Assembly (NCBI RefSeq): GCF_008806385.1
Contig: NZ_VZZK01000002.1
Coordinates: 186,001-250,000, forward strand
Origin: Methylobacterium soli
GTDB lineage: Bacteria; Pseudomonadota; Alphaproteobacteria; Rhizobiales; Beijerinckiaceae
Length of the DNA stretch: 64,000 nt
Direction of reading: 5' to 3'
The notes beneath the pieces were generated by a model. That model had not been told where the DNA came from. It worked only from the letters and a program-made list of their open reading frames with translations, and searched no databases. A program made the translations under genes and the position numbers. Below are positions 19,168 through 30,809 of the stretch, piece by piece. Numbering within the stretch: the stretch's first letter is position 1; each line of letters opens with the position of its first letter.

Positions 19168-19344
19168 TCAGGCCCGCAGCGGGACCTTCTTGAGGGCGGC
19201 CGCGAAGGCCTTGAGCTGGCGGTTCAGGTCCGCCAGCTCGTTCAGCGCGATGGTCTTGTGACCGTCCTTGACGGCGCGCTCGATGTCCTCGACCTGCGAG
19301 GCGACGATCCGCCTCAGCGCGTCGGCGACCTGTTCCCGCATCAT
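19168..19344 (-). CDS. Small helical hypothetical protein
   Basis: A 58-residue cytosolic protein: MMREQVADALRRIVASQVEDIERAVKDGHKTIALNELADLNRQLKAFAAALKK. It is predicted to be almost entirely helical and could form a coiled-coil dimer. Two adjacent ATGs (19344, 19341) follow GGGGAG. Unknown function; the regular codon use and the good ribosome binding site support it as a real gene. Confidence 0.6.
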   Translation of the reverse strand: MMREQVADALRRIVASQVEDIERAVKDGHKTIALNELADLNRQLKAFAAALKKVPLRA

Positions 19345-19453
19345 CGTCGCTCCCCGTCTCTCCTGCGGTTGGCTCTCGGCTCCGTGATAGGGCCACATGC
19401 TTAACCGCAGGTTTTCCGGAGGCGCCCGACACCCCGTTCGGCGCGGGGTCCGC

Positions 19454-19888
19454 TCAGGTGCGCCAGGGATGCGCCGGCAGCTCGGTCGCCCCGATCGCGC
19501 TGGCGCCGGCCTCGGCCACCGCGTGGTCGTTCTCGACCGTCGAGCCGCTGACCCCGATGGCGCCCGACATCACCCCGTCCTTGTCGACGATCGGGATGCC
19601 GCCCGGGAAGGTGATGAGCCCGTCATTCGAGTGCTCGATGCCGAAGAGCGGCCCGCCGGGCTGCGAGAGCTGGCCGATGGCCCCGGTCGGCATGCCGAAG
19701 AACAGCGAGGTCTTGGCCTTCTTCTGCGAGATGTCGATGGAGCCGACCCAGGCATCGTCCATCCGGTAGAAGGCCTTCAGGTTGCCGCCCGAATCCACGA
19801 CGGCGATACACATCTGGGTATCGAGCTGCACCGCCTTGGCGCGGGCGGCCTCGATCGCCTTCTGGGCTTCTTCAATCGTCACGTGCAT
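19454..19888 (-). CDS. GlcG/HbpS family heme-binding-type protein
   Basis: A 144-residue member of the GlcG/HbpS (DUF336) family. Characteristic stretches are [56 protein letters not shown] and the C-terminal [12 protein letters not shown]. Some members bind or degrade heme and others lie in glycolate or diol operons, so the ligand is unknown here. It has no signal peptide. A small membrane-protein gene follows downstream on the same strand after about 190 bp on its upstream side. Confidence 0.85.
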   Translation of the reverse strand: MHVTIEEAQKAIEAARAKAVQLDTQMCIAVVDSGGNLKAFYRMDDAWVGSIDISQKKAKTSLFFGMPTGAIGQLSQPGGPLFGIEHSNDGLITFPGGIPIVDKDGVMSGAIGVSGSTVENDHAVAEAGASAIGATELPAHPWRT

Positions 19889-19926
19889 GGATTCGTCTCC
19901 TCGAAGCGTGGCCGCGCGGGGCGGCC

Positions 19927-20256
19927 TCAGCGGGATGGATGGATGTGACGGCCGGTTCCGTCATCGGGACGACGGGAGAGCCAGGTCACCGAGGCGTAGG
20001 CTCCGAGCCAGGAACCGAGTGCCGCGAACAGAACGTATAACGCGTTCTGCGTGTAGCTGATGACCGCGAACGCGGAGAGCAGGTACCAGATCGCACTCCA
20101 GTTCGCCGCGCGCATCCGGTGGCGCGCCGCCACGGCCGCGTTGAAGAAGACGTAGGCCGCATCCGTCACGCCCGTGGCGATGACGACGCCGATCGCGATC
20201 AGCGGATCGATGCTCGAGACCGACAGGATCGAGAGGTCCGGGGTCGGGAGGGTCAT
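19927..20256 (-). CDS. Small integral membrane protein
   Basis: A 109-residue protein with three likely membrane segments ([62 protein letters not shown]) and a short polar tail ending RHIHPSR. A GGGAGG-like sequence precedes the ATG at 20256. No family recognised. It is encoded just downstream of mcl on the same strand, with an inverted repeat between them. Confidence 0.7.
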   Translation of the reverse strand: MTLPTPDLSILSVSSIDPLIAIGVVIATGVTDAAYVFFNAAVAARHRMRAANWSAIWYLLSAFAVISYTQNALYVLFAALGSWLGAYASVTWLSRRPDDGTGRHIHPSR

Positions 20257-20440
20257 GGCCTCTGCCTCCGCTCTGGTGCGGCCGGCTCTCCGCACGGATC
20301 GAGGCGGATCGGCGCGACGGGGCCGGTCTCCGGTTCCGGAGATGCGACGCGCTCCGCTATCCGCCCCTGCTCCGGGGCGCTCGGCAGCGGGCCCGGACGT
20401 TCGCGGCGGGTCTGCGAACCGGCACACCCGCCGCGACGGG

Positions 20441-20468
20441 CCCCCTCTCCCGGTCCGGGAGAGAGGGG
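20441..20468. repeat. REP-like inverted repeat downstream of mcl
   Basis: CCCCTCTCCCGG-T-CCGGGAGAGAGGGG is a nearly perfect dyad (one AG insertion) 9 bp after the mcl stop. The core CTCTCCCG/CGGGAGAG also occurs in the repeats at 32349 and 32559. It may act as the 3' stabiliser or terminator of the serine-cycle transcript, but there is no T run. Confidence 0.55.
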
Positions 20469-20476
20469 AAGGCGTC

Positions 20477-21451
20477 TTACTTCGCCGACATCGCGTTGGC
20501 CTTCTCGATCAGCGCCTCGGCCATGCGGATCGAGGCGATGTCGATGAGGCGGCCGTCGAGGGAGACGGCGCCGCGGCCGGCCTTGGCGGCCTCTTCCATG
20601 GCCTCGAGGATGCGGCGGGCCTTGCCGACCTCGGCCTCGGACGGGGTGAAGACGTCGTTGGCGAGGTCGATCTGGCTCGGGTGGATCGCCCACTTGCCCT
20701 CGAAGCCGAGGGCGGCGCAGCGGCGGGCCGCCGAGAGGTAGCCGTCGGGATCCGAGAAGTCGCCGAAGGGGCCGTCGATCGGGCGCAGGCCGTAGGCGCG
20801 GCAGGCCACCAGCATGCGGGCCTGGGCGAAGAGCCACGGGTCCTGCCAATGGGTCTGGCGGTTGCCCGCCTCGTCCTTGTCGGTGAGCACGCTGTAATCC
20901 TGGTTCACGCCGCCGATGACGGTCGAGCGGGCGCGCGTCGAGGCCGCGTAATCGGCCACCCCGAAGGACATCGCCTCGAGGCGCTTCGAGGATTGGGCGA
21001 TCGCCTCGACATTGGCCATGCCGAGCGCGGTCTCGATCAGCACCTCGAAGCCGATCGCCTTCTGGCGCTTCTTGGCCTGCTCGATCTGGGTCACCAGCAC
21101 GTCGATGGCGTAGACGTCGGCCGGGACGCCGACCTTGGGGATCAGGATCATGTCGAGGCGCGGACAGGCCTCAACGATATCGACGACATCGCGGTACATG
21201 TAGTGGGTGTCGAGACCGTTGATGCGGATCATCATGGTCTTGGTGCCCCAGTCGATCTCGTTGAGCGCCTGGATGATGTTGGTGCGGGCCTTCTCCTTGT
21301 CGTCGGGGGCGACCGCGTCCTCGAGGTCGAGGAAGATCACGTCCGCCTTCGAGGCCGCCGACTTCTCCATGAAGGTCGGGTTGGAGCCCGGAACCGCGAG
21401 TTCGGAGCGGTGCAGGCGCGGGGTGGCCTGCTGGATCAGGGTGAAGCTCAT
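20477..21451 (-). CDS. mclA: Malyl-CoA lyase
   Basis: Cleaves (S)-malyl-CoA to glyoxylate and acetyl-CoA, the last step of the serine cycle. 324 residues, HpcH/HpaI-citrate lyase beta-like TIM barrel. Visible motifs are the N-terminal RSELAVPGSNPTFMEK, the acidic loop LDLEDAVAPDDKEKAR (41-56), MMIRINGLDTHYMYRD and WAIHPSQIDLAN, which is typical of the family. It is the distal gene of the cluster, downstream of ppc. Its leader contains a 15-bp tandem repeat. The assignment rests on family and on the conserved gene order. Confidence 0.96.
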   Translation of the reverse strand: MSFTLIQQATPRLHRSELAVPGSNPTFMEKSAASKADVIFLDLEDAVAPDDKEKARTNIIQALNEIDWGTKTMMIRINGLDTHYMYRDVVDIVEACPRLDMILIPKVGVPADVYAIDVLVTQIEQAKKRQKAIGFEVLIETALGMANVEAIAQSSKRLEAMSFGVADYAASTRARSTVIGGVNQDYSVLTDKDEAGNRQTHWQDPWLFAQARMLVACRAYGLRPIDGPFGDFSDPDGYLSAARRCAALGFEGKWAIHPSQIDLANDVFTPSEAEVGKARRILEAMEEAAKAGRGAVSLDGRLIDIASIRMAEALIEKANAMSAK

Positions 21452-21460
21452 GGGTCTCTC

Positions 21461-21505
21461 CTTGTGGATCTTGGGCTTGTAGAGCTTGGGCTTGTGGAGC
21501 TTGGG
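21461..21505. repeat. 15-bp tandem repeat in the mcl leader, three copies
   Basis: CTTGTGGATCTTGGG, CTTGTAGAGCTTGGG and CTTGTGGAGCTTGGG stand in tandem, starting 10 bp upstream of the mcl start codon. The array occupies the region ahead of the mcl ribosome binding site in the transcript. Confidence 0.85.
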
Positions 21506-21623
21506 CTCGGTGGAAACTGGTTCCCTGCGGGCGCGCAGCTAGGGCGAGGGCCGGTGGGTTTTCAACACGCCACCCGGCGGGCCGCGAGACAGCGCCGCCG
21601 GATCGTTCCGGATCCGTCGCGGC

Positions 21624-24383
<2,760 letters not shown>

Positions 24384-24428
24384 CGGGTTGGTCTCCTGGG
24401 CCTGTCCCGCGCGGCGGCGCGGCGGCAG

Positions 24429-24471
24429 CCCCCCTCACCCAGCCTGGGCGGGCCCGGCCTGGGTGGGGAGG
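24429..24471. repeat. REP-like dyad between mtkB and ppc
   Basis: CCCCTCACCCAG is followed by CTGGGTGGGGAGG as an imperfect inverted repeat. A second, shorter dyad (CCCCTCCCCGAGGGGG) lies near 24533-24549. These GC-rich elements resemble the dispersed repeats near 32.4 kb. Confidence 0.5.
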
Positions 24472-24567
24472 TATCGGAATGGGGGCCGTGCCGGCTTGGG
24501 CTCGTCGGTGCCGTCACCACCCCCATCCCTGCCCCTCCCCGAGGGGGAAGGAACGCGTTCGCGCCGC

Positions 24568-25461
24568 TCAGGCCGCGCGCTTGCTCATCACCTGCGCGAC
24601 GGTCACCCCGAAGGAGCCGGGATCGGGCGCCACGGTGAGGCCGTAGGAGCGCATGATCTCCGCCTTCTCGGCGGCGCTGTCGCCGGTGGCCGAGATGATG
24701 GCGCCCGCATGCCCCATGCGGCGGCCCTTCGGGGCCGTGAGGCCGGCCACGAAGCCGATCACCGGCTTCGACATGTTCGCCTTGATCCAGGCCGAGGCCT
24801 CGGCCTCCTGGGGACCGCCGATCTCGCCGATCATCAGCACCGCGTGGGTGTCGGGATCCTGCTCGAACAGGGCGAGGTGGTCGAGGAAGGACGAGCCGTT
24901 GATCGGGTCGCCGCCGATGCCGACCGAGGTCGAGATGCCGATATTCTGCGCCATCATCTGCGAGGCGGCCTCGTAGCCGAGCGTGCCCGAGCGCGAGATG
25001 ATGCCGACATTGCCCTGCAGGTAGATGTGGCCCGGCATGATGCCGAGCATCGATTTGCCGGGCGAGATGATGCCGGCGCAGTTCGGGCCGACCACCATCG
25101 AGCGGCGCTCGCGGGGGTAGCGCATCAGGTAGCGCTTCACCCGCATCATGTCCTGGGCCGGGATGCCGTCGGTGATCGAGCAGATCAGCCGGATGCCGGC
25201 ATCGGCCGCCTCCATGATGGCGTCGGCCGCGAAGGGGGGCGCCACGAAGGTGATCGAGGTGGTGGCGCCGGTCTCGCGCACGGCCTCCTTGACGGTATTG
25301 AACACCGGCACGCCCACATGGGTCTTGCCGCCCTTGCCGGGCGTGACGCCGCCGACGATGTTCGAGCCGTACTCGATCATCTCGCGCGCGTGGAAGGTGC
25401 CCTTGTCGCCCGTGATGCCCTGGACGAGGATCGGGGTCTTCTCGTCGATCAGAATGCTCAT
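24568..25461 (-). CDS. mtkB: Malate-CoA ligase (malate thiokinase), alpha subunit
   Basis: Alpha-type subunit that binds CoA and carries the phosphohistidine; with MtkA it converts malate, ATP and CoA to malyl-CoA. 297 residues. The CoA-binding Rossmann part begins PILVQGITGDKGTFHAREM, and the active-site histidine is His251 in GRRMGHAGAII. It is homologous to succinyl-CoA synthetase SucD. The gene order next to mtkA, ppc and mcl makes malate the likely substrate rather than succinate; sequence alone would not separate the two with certainty. Confidence 0.95.
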   Translation of the reverse strand: MSILIDEKTPILVQGITGDKGTFHAREMIEYGSNIVGGVTPGKGGKTHVGVPVFNTVKEAVRETGATTSITFVAPPFAADAIMEAADAGIRLICSITDGIPAQDMMRVKRYLMRYPRERRSMVVGPNCAGIISPGKSMLGIMPGHIYLQGNVGIISRSGTLGYEAASQMMAQNIGISTSVGIGGDPINGSSFLDHLALFEQDPDTHAVLMIGEIGGPQEAEASAWIKANMSKPVIGFVAGLTAPKGRRMGHAGAIISATGDSAAEKAEIMRSYGLTVAPDPGSFGVTVAQVMSKRAA

Positions 25462-25499
25462 GATATGTCTCCGCTCAAGCCGGTTCCGTGGACGCGCTG

Positions 25500-26678
25500 T
25501 CAGTGGCCGCTCTTGGCGGCGCTGCAGGCCTGGACGGCCTTCCGGGCGGCTTCCGTCAGGGTGTCGGCGGTGATCAGGTCGAGCCCGCTCTCGGAGAGGA
25601 TCTTCTGGCCGGCCTCCACGTTCGTGCCGGCGAGCCGCACGATCAGCGGCACGTCGATCTGGACCTCGCGGGCGGCCTTGACCACGCCCTCGGCGATCCA
25701 GTCGCAGCGGTTGATGCCCGCGAAGATGTTGACGAGGATCGCCTTCACGTTGCGGTCGGAGAGGACGAGGCGGAAGGCCGTCGCGACGCGCTCGGGCGAA
25801 GCACCGCCGCCGACATCCAGGAAGTTCGCCGGCTCGCCGCCCGCGTGCTTGATCATGTCCATGGTGGCCATGGCGAGGCCCGCGCCGTTGACGATGCAGC
25901 CAATCTCGCCCTCGAGCCCGATATAGTTGAGATTGTGCTCGGCGGCCTGCGCCTCGCGCGGGTCGCCCTGGGAGGGGTCGTGCATGTCCGCGATGTTGCG
26001 GCGGCGGAACATGGCGTTGTCGTCGAAGGACATCTTGGCGTCGAGCGCCAGCACCCGGTCATCCTTGGTGACGACGAGCGGGTTGATCTCCAGCATGGTG
26101 CCGTCGCAATCGCGGAAGGCCCGGTAGGCGTTCATGATCGTCTTCACGGCCGCCGAGACCTGCTTGATGTTGAGGCCGAGCTGGAAGGCGATCTCGCGGG
26201 CCTGGAACTGCTGCAGGCCGACCGCCGGCTCGACCACCACCTGGATCAGGGCCTCGGGCTCGCTGGCGGCGATCTCCTCGATATCCATGCCGCCGCGCTG
26301 GGAGGCGATCACCCGGACGCGCTCGGCCTTCCGGTCGAGGACGTAGCCGAGATAGAGCTCGCGCTCGAACGGGTCGGCGGTCTCGACATAGACGCGCTGG
26401 ACGGGCTTGCCCTCGGGGCCGGTCTGGATCGTGACGAGGCGCTTGCCGAGGAGGTCCTTGGCCGCGTCGCGGACCTCGTTGTAGGTGCGGCAGAGCTTGA
26501 TCCCGCCGGCCTTGCCGCGGGCGCCCGCATGGATCTGCGCCTTCACCGCCCAGAAGGAGCCGCCGAGTTCCGTCGCCGCGTAGACCGCCTGGTCCGGGCT
26601 GAAGGCCACCGCCCCCTTGGGCACGGCGACGCCGAAGCCCGCGAGCAGCTCTTTGGCTTGATACTCGTGAACGTCCAT
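25500..26678 (-). CDS. mtkA: Malate-CoA ligase (malate thiokinase), beta subunit
   Basis: ATP-grasp beta subunit, 392 residues, similar to SucC. It opens [22 protein letters not shown]. The ATP-grasp core includes [45 protein letters not shown] and the C-terminal [13 protein letters not shown] and [13 protein letters not shown]. It has a strong AAGGAGG ribosome binding site, so ATG 26678 is well supported. A 214-bp AT-rich gap separates it from fch, hinting at its own promoter. mtkB follows after 38 bp. Confidence 0.95.
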   Translation of the reverse strand: MDVHEYQAKELLAGFGVAVPKGAVAFSPDQAVYAATELGGSFWAVKAQIHAGARGKAGGIKLCRTYNEVRDAAKDLLGKRLVTIQTGPEGKPVQRVYVETADPFERELYLGYVLDRKAERVRVIASQRGGMDIEEIAASEPEALIQVVVEPAVGLQQFQAREIAFQLGLNIKQVSAAVKTIMNAYRAFRDCDGTMLEINPLVVTKDDRVLALDAKMSFDDNAMFRRRNIADMHDPSQGDPREAQAAEHNLNYIGLEGEIGCIVNGAGLAMATMDMIKHAGGEPANFLDVGGGASPERVATAFRLVLSDRNVKAILVNIFAGINRCDWIAEGVVKAAREVQIDVPLIVRLAGTNVEAGQKILSESGLDLITADTLTEAARKAVQACSAAKSGH

Positions 26679-26892
26679 CTGAGACCTCCTTTTTGGCGTT
26701 TCCGTCGGAGGATCATCCCGCAAATTTGTTTTCGCGGAAAGTGCTCCTGTTTTTATATTTTTTTGCATTCTGTTTAAGTCTGCCTTGAGGGCAGCCGGAA
26801 TGCTTTTGTATTCAGTTCTTGCCCGTCCCCGACCGCAACAGCCGGGGACGAGATCGCTGTGCCGGCTCAGTTCACCTTGTCAGTGCACCGTG
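26679..26892. other. AT-rich regulatory gap between fch and mtkA
   Basis: In the transcribed direction it contains, after fch, an 8-bp dyad CGTCCCCG/CGGGGACG (26824-26850), then CTGCC/GGCAG, then an unusually AT-rich tract (AAAAAAATATAAAAAC near 26752-26768). That tract is striking in a genome of about 70% GC. No ORF fits. It may hold a terminator-like structure and a second promoter for mtkA-mtkB-ppc-mcl. Confidence 0.5.
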
Positions 26893-26906
26893 TCAGTTCA
26901 CCTTGG
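26868..26906. repeat. 13-bp tandem repeat, three copies, over the fch stop codon
   Basis: CAGTTCACCTTGT, CAGTGCACCGTGT and CAGTTCACCTTGG follow one another. The fch stop codon lies at the junction of the second and third copies. A stop triplet in the same register recurs at each of the two copies after the gene end. Confidence 0.75.
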
Positions 26907-27519
26907 CCTTCACCACCTCGTAGACCGCCTCGTTGCGTGCGCCGGCCTCGCCGAGCAGGGTCTCCAGCGCGGTCAGGCGCTCCTGCGCGAAGCTGCGGTC
27001 ATCCAGGCCCTTGGCGTTGATGTAGACGTTGAGGGCGGCGCTGCGCAGGCCCGCATAGGCCGAGAGCACGGCGACGCCCGCATCCGAGATGACGTTGAGG
27101 TTGCCCTTCTGGGCCACCGTCTCGGCGAGGTCGATGACGGCGCGGCAGGCGCGGCAGCAGGCGAGCGGCACGTCGGTGGCGGTCTTGAGCGCCGCCTGGA
27201 TCGCCTCGGCGCGGGCGGCCTTCTGGGCGTCGGTCTCCTTCGGCAGGCCGTAGGCGCTCATGACGGCGTTGAAGGCCGTCACGTCGTCCGCGATCATGCC
27301 GGTGAGCTCGGCCCGGAGCGCCTCGGACTTGCCGAGGATCTCCTTCAGCTCACCCTCGACCTCGACATACTTCTTCTTGCCGATGGTGAGGTTGCACACC
27401 ATCGCCACCAGGGCCGCCCCCATGGCGCCCGAGATGGCGGCGGCACCGCCGCCGCCGGGGGTCGGGGCCGAGCTCGCCAGCCCGTCGAGGAAGTTCTGGA
27501 TGGTCTCGATCTCGGCCAT
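26893..27519 (-). CDS. fch: Methenyltetrahydrofolate cyclohydrolase Fch
   Basis: Hydrolyses methenyl-THF to 10-formyl-THF in the assimilatory one-carbon branch. 208 residues, of the formiminotransferase cyclodeaminase-like fold, unlike FolD. Visible: MAEIETIQNFLDGLASSAPTPGGGGAAA, then SGAMGAALVAMVCNLTIGKKKY and a helical remainder. It is encoded between mtdA (15 bp upstream) and mtkA. The C-terminus falls in a 13-bp tandem repeat that also covers the stop codon. Confidence 0.96.
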   Translation of the reverse strand: MAEIETIQNFLDGLASSAPTPGGGGAAAISGAMGAALVAMVCNLTIGKKKYVEVEGELKEILGKSEALRAELTGMIADDVTAFNAVMSAYGLPKETDAQKAARAEAIQAALKTATDVPLACCRACRAVIDLAETVAQKGNLNVISDAGVAVLSAYAGLRSAALNVYINAKGLDDRSFAQERLTALETLLGEAGARNEAVYEVVKAKVN

Positions 27520-27534
27520 ATCCCCTCCTCCGCC

Positions 27535-28395
27535 TCAGGCCATCTTCTTGGCGAGCGCGTAGATCTCCTCGGCATCGAGCACCTGCTCGGTGTTGTCGAA
27601 GAGCTGGCCGACGCAGGCGCGGTGGAGCTTGAGCTTCAGCCCGCCGATGCCCAGCGCCCCGAAGGCGCGCTTGCCGTTGCGCTCCTTGCCCTTGTCCATG
27701 GCCTCGATGCCGCCGAAGCCGAGCGGCGGCTGGGCGTTGTAATCGGCCACGAACTCGATGCTGGCCTCGTCCTTCCAGGCTTCCTCGGGCAGCAATTCGA
27801 GCCCGATGGCGCCCGCCGAGAACACGAGGTTCTGGCCGCGCACGAGCTTGGCGCGCGAGCCCGAATCCGGCGTCTCGGCCGCCGAGACGTGGACGTTGAA
27901 GCGCTTGTTGATGGAATCGGCCGCGGCCTTGGCCTTGTCCATGGAGCGGCCGGCCAGGATCACCTCGGCGCCCTCCTTGGCCAGCAGCGCGGCCGAGCGC
28001 ATGCCGACCGGGCCGGTGCCGGCGAGCACGACCGCCTTCTTACCCTGGAGCGAGCCCGCCGCCTTGGCGACGAGGGCGACACCCGCGGCCGCCGTCGTGT
28101 TCGAGCCGTTCGAGTCCAGCATGGTGGAGACCCGGAAGGGGCCGAAGAAGCGCTTCTTGACCGCCTCCAGCACCGCCTCGCCGGCCGCCATGTTGCCGCC
28201 GCCGACGAAGATCGCCGTCGACTTCTTCTCCGAGCCGCCGCGGGTGTAGATCGTGCCGTCGACCAGCGCGCCGACATTCTCCGGCGTCACGCCGCCATAG
28301 CCGGTGATGTGGTCGGCCCCGCCGTCATAGCCGACGACCGTGTCGAACACGCTCGGCACCGCATCCGTGTCGAACAGGAAGAGCAGCTTCTTCAT
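27535..28395 (-). CDS. mtdA: NADP-dependent methylenetetrahydromethanopterin/methylene-THF dehydrogenase MtdA
   Basis: Oxidises or reduces methylene-H4F (and methylene-H4MPT) with NADP, linking formate-derived carbon to the serine cycle. 286 residues. The N-terminal MKKLLFLFDTDAVPSVFDTVVGYDGGADHITGY is diagnostic of MtdA. The NADP-binding GTGPVG is at 126-131, followed by AEVILAGRSMDKAKAAADS. The gene lies between hprA and fch; the 150-bp hprA-mtdA gap contains two hairpins. This protein is restricted to methylotrophs with the tetrahydromethanopterin and serine pathways, supporting the organism call. Confidence 0.97.
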   Translation of the reverse strand: MKKLLFLFDTDAVPSVFDTVVGYDGGADHITGYGGVTPENVGALVDGTIYTRGGSEKKSTAIFVGGGNMAAGEAVLEAVKKRFFGPFRVSTMLDSNGSNTTAAAGVALVAKAAGSLQGKKAVVLAGTGPVGMRSAALLAKEGAEVILAGRSMDKAKAAADSINKRFNVHVSAAETPDSGSRAKLVRGQNLVFSAGAIGLELLPEEAWKDEASIEFVADYNAQPPLGFGGIEAMDKGKERNGKRAFGALGIGGLKLKLHRACVGQLFDNTEQVLDAEEIYALAKKMA

Positions 28396-28482
28396 TTTCT
28401 TGTCCCTTCAATCCGCGTCACGGCGCGGTTCAGCGTTTCCCGAACGGGCGCAGGCACCCGGTTCTGTTCGATCAGGGTCGGA

Positions 28483-28535
28483 CGGGCCCGAGGGCCCGCA
28501 TCCCGCCCGTGCCTCACCTTGAGGCGACGGGCGGG
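28483..28535. promoter_or_regulatory. Two hairpins in the hprA-mtdA gap
   Basis: A long dyad at 28502-28535 pairs 15 bp with one bulged base around a 3-nt loop. A second, at 28483-28498, pairs CGGGCCC with GGGCCCG. Neither has a T run. They could be processing or stability elements inside the operon. Confidence 0.5.
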
Positions 28536-28545
28536 GGCTGCGTCC

Positions 28546-29490
28546 TCAGCCCTCGACGACGTTCTGGGGCTTGCCGGCGACGAACGCCTCGACATTGTCG
28601 ACGAGCTGGTCGGCGAGGATCTGCATCGCCTGCTTGCTGGCCCAGGCGACATGCGGCGTCACGATGAGGTTCGGCAGGTCGGCATCGGCCAGGATGTTGC
28701 CGTCCTTCGGGGGCTCCTGCGCCACCACGTCGAAGCCCGCGCCCCCGATGGTGCCGTCCTTCAGGGCGGCCAAGAGGGCCTCCTCGTCCACGAGCCCGCC
28801 GCGGGCCGTGTTGATCAGGATGGCGCTGCTCTTCATCTTCGCGAGCTCGGCGCGGCCGATCATGTTCTTCGTCTCGGGCGTCAGCGGCGCGTGCAGCGTG
28901 ATGACGTCGGACTGGGTCAGGATCGTCTCGAGGTCGACGAGGCCCTCCTGCGGGAAGACGTCGTAGGCGATGACCTTCATGCCGAGCGCCTCGGCCCGCT
29001 TGCCGATCGACTTGCCGAGGGCGCCGTAGCCGACGATGCCCAGCGTCGAGCCGGCGATGTCGTAGATCGGGTAGTCGAAGTAGCAGAACTGGGTCGATTT
29101 CGACCAATCCCCGCGGCGCACCGAATTGGCGTAGGGGACGATCGCCCGGCGCAGCGCGAACATCAGCGCGATGACGTGCTCGGGCACCGTGTTGAAGGCG
29201 TAGTTGCGGATGTTGACGACCGTGATGCCCTGCTGTTTGGCCTGGGCCTTGTCGACCACGTCCGTGCCGGTGGCGGCCACCGCGATCAGCTTGAGCTTGG
29301 GCAGGCGCTTCAGGGTGTCGGCCCGCATCGGCACCTTGTTGATCAGGGCGATGTCGGCATCCTTCAGGCGCTCGACGATCTCGTCGGGCGTCCAGGTCGA
29401 CTCGTACTCCGTGTATTCGTGCGGGAAGTTGAATTCGCGCACGGTGGCGTCGAGGGATTCGCGGTCGAGGAAGACGATCTTGTGCGTCAT
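28546..29490 (-). CDS. hprA: Hydroxypyruvate reductase HprA
   Basis: NAD(P)H-dependent reduction of hydroxypyruvate to D-glycerate in the serine cycle. 314 residues, D-2-hydroxyacid dehydrogenase family. The nucleotide-binding GYGALG is at 154-159 (TLGIVGYGALGKSIGKRAEAL), the catalytic Arg in LINTARGGLVDEEAL and the His in IVTPHVAWAS. N-terminal MTHKIVFLDRESLDATVREF agrees with methylotroph HprA. It lies 110 bp downstream of sga. Specificity is inferred from context. Confidence 0.96.
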   Translation of the reverse strand: MTHKIVFLDRESLDATVREFNFPHEYTEYESTWTPDEIVERLKDADIALINKVPMRADTLKRLPKLKLIAVAATGTDVVDKAQAKQQGITVVNIRNYAFNTVPEHVIALMFALRRAIVPYANSVRRGDWSKSTQFCYFDYPIYDIAGSTLGIVGYGALGKSIGKRAEALGMKVIAYDVFPQEGLVDLETILTQSDVITLHAPLTPETKNMIGRAELAKMKSSAILINTARGGLVDEEALLAALKDGTIGGAGFDVVAQEPPKDGNILADADLPNLIVTPHVAWASKQAMQILADQLVDNVEAFVAGKPQNVVEG

Positions 29491-29600
29491 GGAGAACCCC
29501 TTTCAGAACCCGGGCGGCCGGGGGTGGCGTCCGCCCGGCCTTCGTCCGTGTGTATGAGCGGGACGGGGCCGCCGCGCAGCGACCCCGTCCCGGTTGTCCA

Positions 29601-30809
29601 CTACGCCTTCGAGAGGGGGTTCTCGCGCAGGTAGCTCGAGGCCGCGGCGACGCCGGAGCCGGGGGTCACCTTCACGCCGTTGTCGAGCATCGCCATCTCG
29701 GCACCCGCGATGGCGGCCAGGAGCTGAAGCTCGTTCAGGTCGCCGACATGGCCGATGCGGAACACCTTGCCGGCCACTTCCGACAGGCCTGCGCCGAGGG
29801 CGAGGTTGTAGCGGACATAGGCGTGCTTGATGATCTTGGCGGCGTCGACGCCCTCCGGCACGACGATCGCCGTGACGGTGTCGGAGTTCCACTTGGGATC
29901 CTTGGCGCAGGTCTTGAGGCCCCACGCCGCCACGGCCTGGCGGGTCGCCTCGCCGAGCACGTGATGGCGGTGATAGACGTTCTCCAGGCCTTCCTCGAAC
30001 AGGCAGGCCAGGGCCTCGCGCAGGCCGTAGAGCAGCGGCAGCGGCGGGGTGTAGGGGAAGTAGCCCGTCGGGTTCGCCTTCAGCTGGTCGGCATAGTCGA
30101 AATAGACCTTGGCGAGGCGGTCGTTCTTGCCCGCCTGGCTCTCGGCCGCCTGCAGCCCCTTCGGGCTGATGCAGGCGACGCCGAGACCGGCCGGCAGCAT
30201 CAGGCCCTTCTGCGAGCCCGCGATGGCCGCGTCGACCTTCCACTCGTCGGCCTTGAAAGGCAGCGAGCCGATCGAGGAGACGCCGTCGACGAAGAGCAGG
30301 GCCGGGTGGCCGGCCGCGTCGATCGCCTTGCGCACGGCGCCGATATCGCTGGTGACGCCCGTGGCGGTCTCGTTGTGGACCACCATGACGGCCTTGATCT
30401 CATGGTTCTTGTCGGCGCGCAGCGCCTCCTCGATCCGCGCCGGGTTCGCGCCGGTGCCCCAGGTCTCCTCCTGGACGATCACCTCGAGGCCGAGGCGCTG
30501 GGCCATGTCGATCCAGAGATGGCTGAACTGGCCGAAGCGCGAGGACAGCACCTTGTCGCCGCGTGCCAGCGTGTTGCACAGCGCCGATTCCCAGATGCCG
30601 GTGCCGGAGGACGGGAACAGGAAGATGGTGCCGTCGGTCGAGCCGAAGACCTTCTTGGTGTCCTGGAACAGGGGCTTCGTCAGCGACGGGAAATCGACCG
30701 AGCGGTGGTCCTCGGATTGCACCATCATCGCCCGCAGGACGCGGTCGGGGATGTTCGTCGGGCCCGGCACGAACAGATGATTACGACCCGGCCGTCTGGT
30801 TGCCGCCAT
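29601..30809 (-). CDS. sga: Serine-glyoxylate aminotransferase
   Basis: PLP enzyme that transfers the amino group of serine to glyoxylate, giving hydroxypyruvate and glycine. 402 residues, class V aminotransferase. The PLP lysine is Lys201 in AIAGSQKGLML; the PLP-phosphate region is FPSSGTGIWESAL and the Asp is in LLFVDGVSSIGSLPF. It is the first gene of the serine-cycle cluster, with GGAGG ahead of its ATG. The 690-bp upstream region is gene-free and rich in dyads, so the main promoter should lie there. In M. extorquens the LysR-type protein QscR controls this gene. Confidence 0.97.
   Translation of the reverse strand: MAATRRPGRNHLFVPGPTNIPDRVLRAMMVQSEDHRSVDFPSLTKPLFQDTKKVFGSTDGTIFLFPSSGTGIWESALCNTLARGDKVLSSRFGQFSHLWIDMAQRLGLEVIVQEETWGTGANPARIEEALRADKNHEIKAVMVVHNETATGVTSDIGAVRKAIDAAGHPALLFVDGVSSIGSLPFKADEWKVDAAIAGSQKGLMLPAGLGVACISPKGLQAAESQAGKNDRLAKVYFDYADQLKANPTGYFPYTPPLPLLYGLREALACLFEEGLENVYHRHHVLGEATRQAVAAWGLKTCAKDPKWNSDTVTAIVVPEGVDAAKIIKHAYVRYNLALGAGLSEVAGKVFRIGHVGDLNELQLLAAIAGAEMAMLDNGVKVTPGSGVAAASSYLRENPLSKA

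Noticed and set aside
26785..29634. 949-codon open frame on the plus strand across the serine-cycle genes
   Set aside because: It is antisense to fch, mtdA and hprA, is Gly/Asp/Arg/His-rich as expected for a reversed high-GC gene, and has no domain. Long antisense frames are common at about 70% GC.
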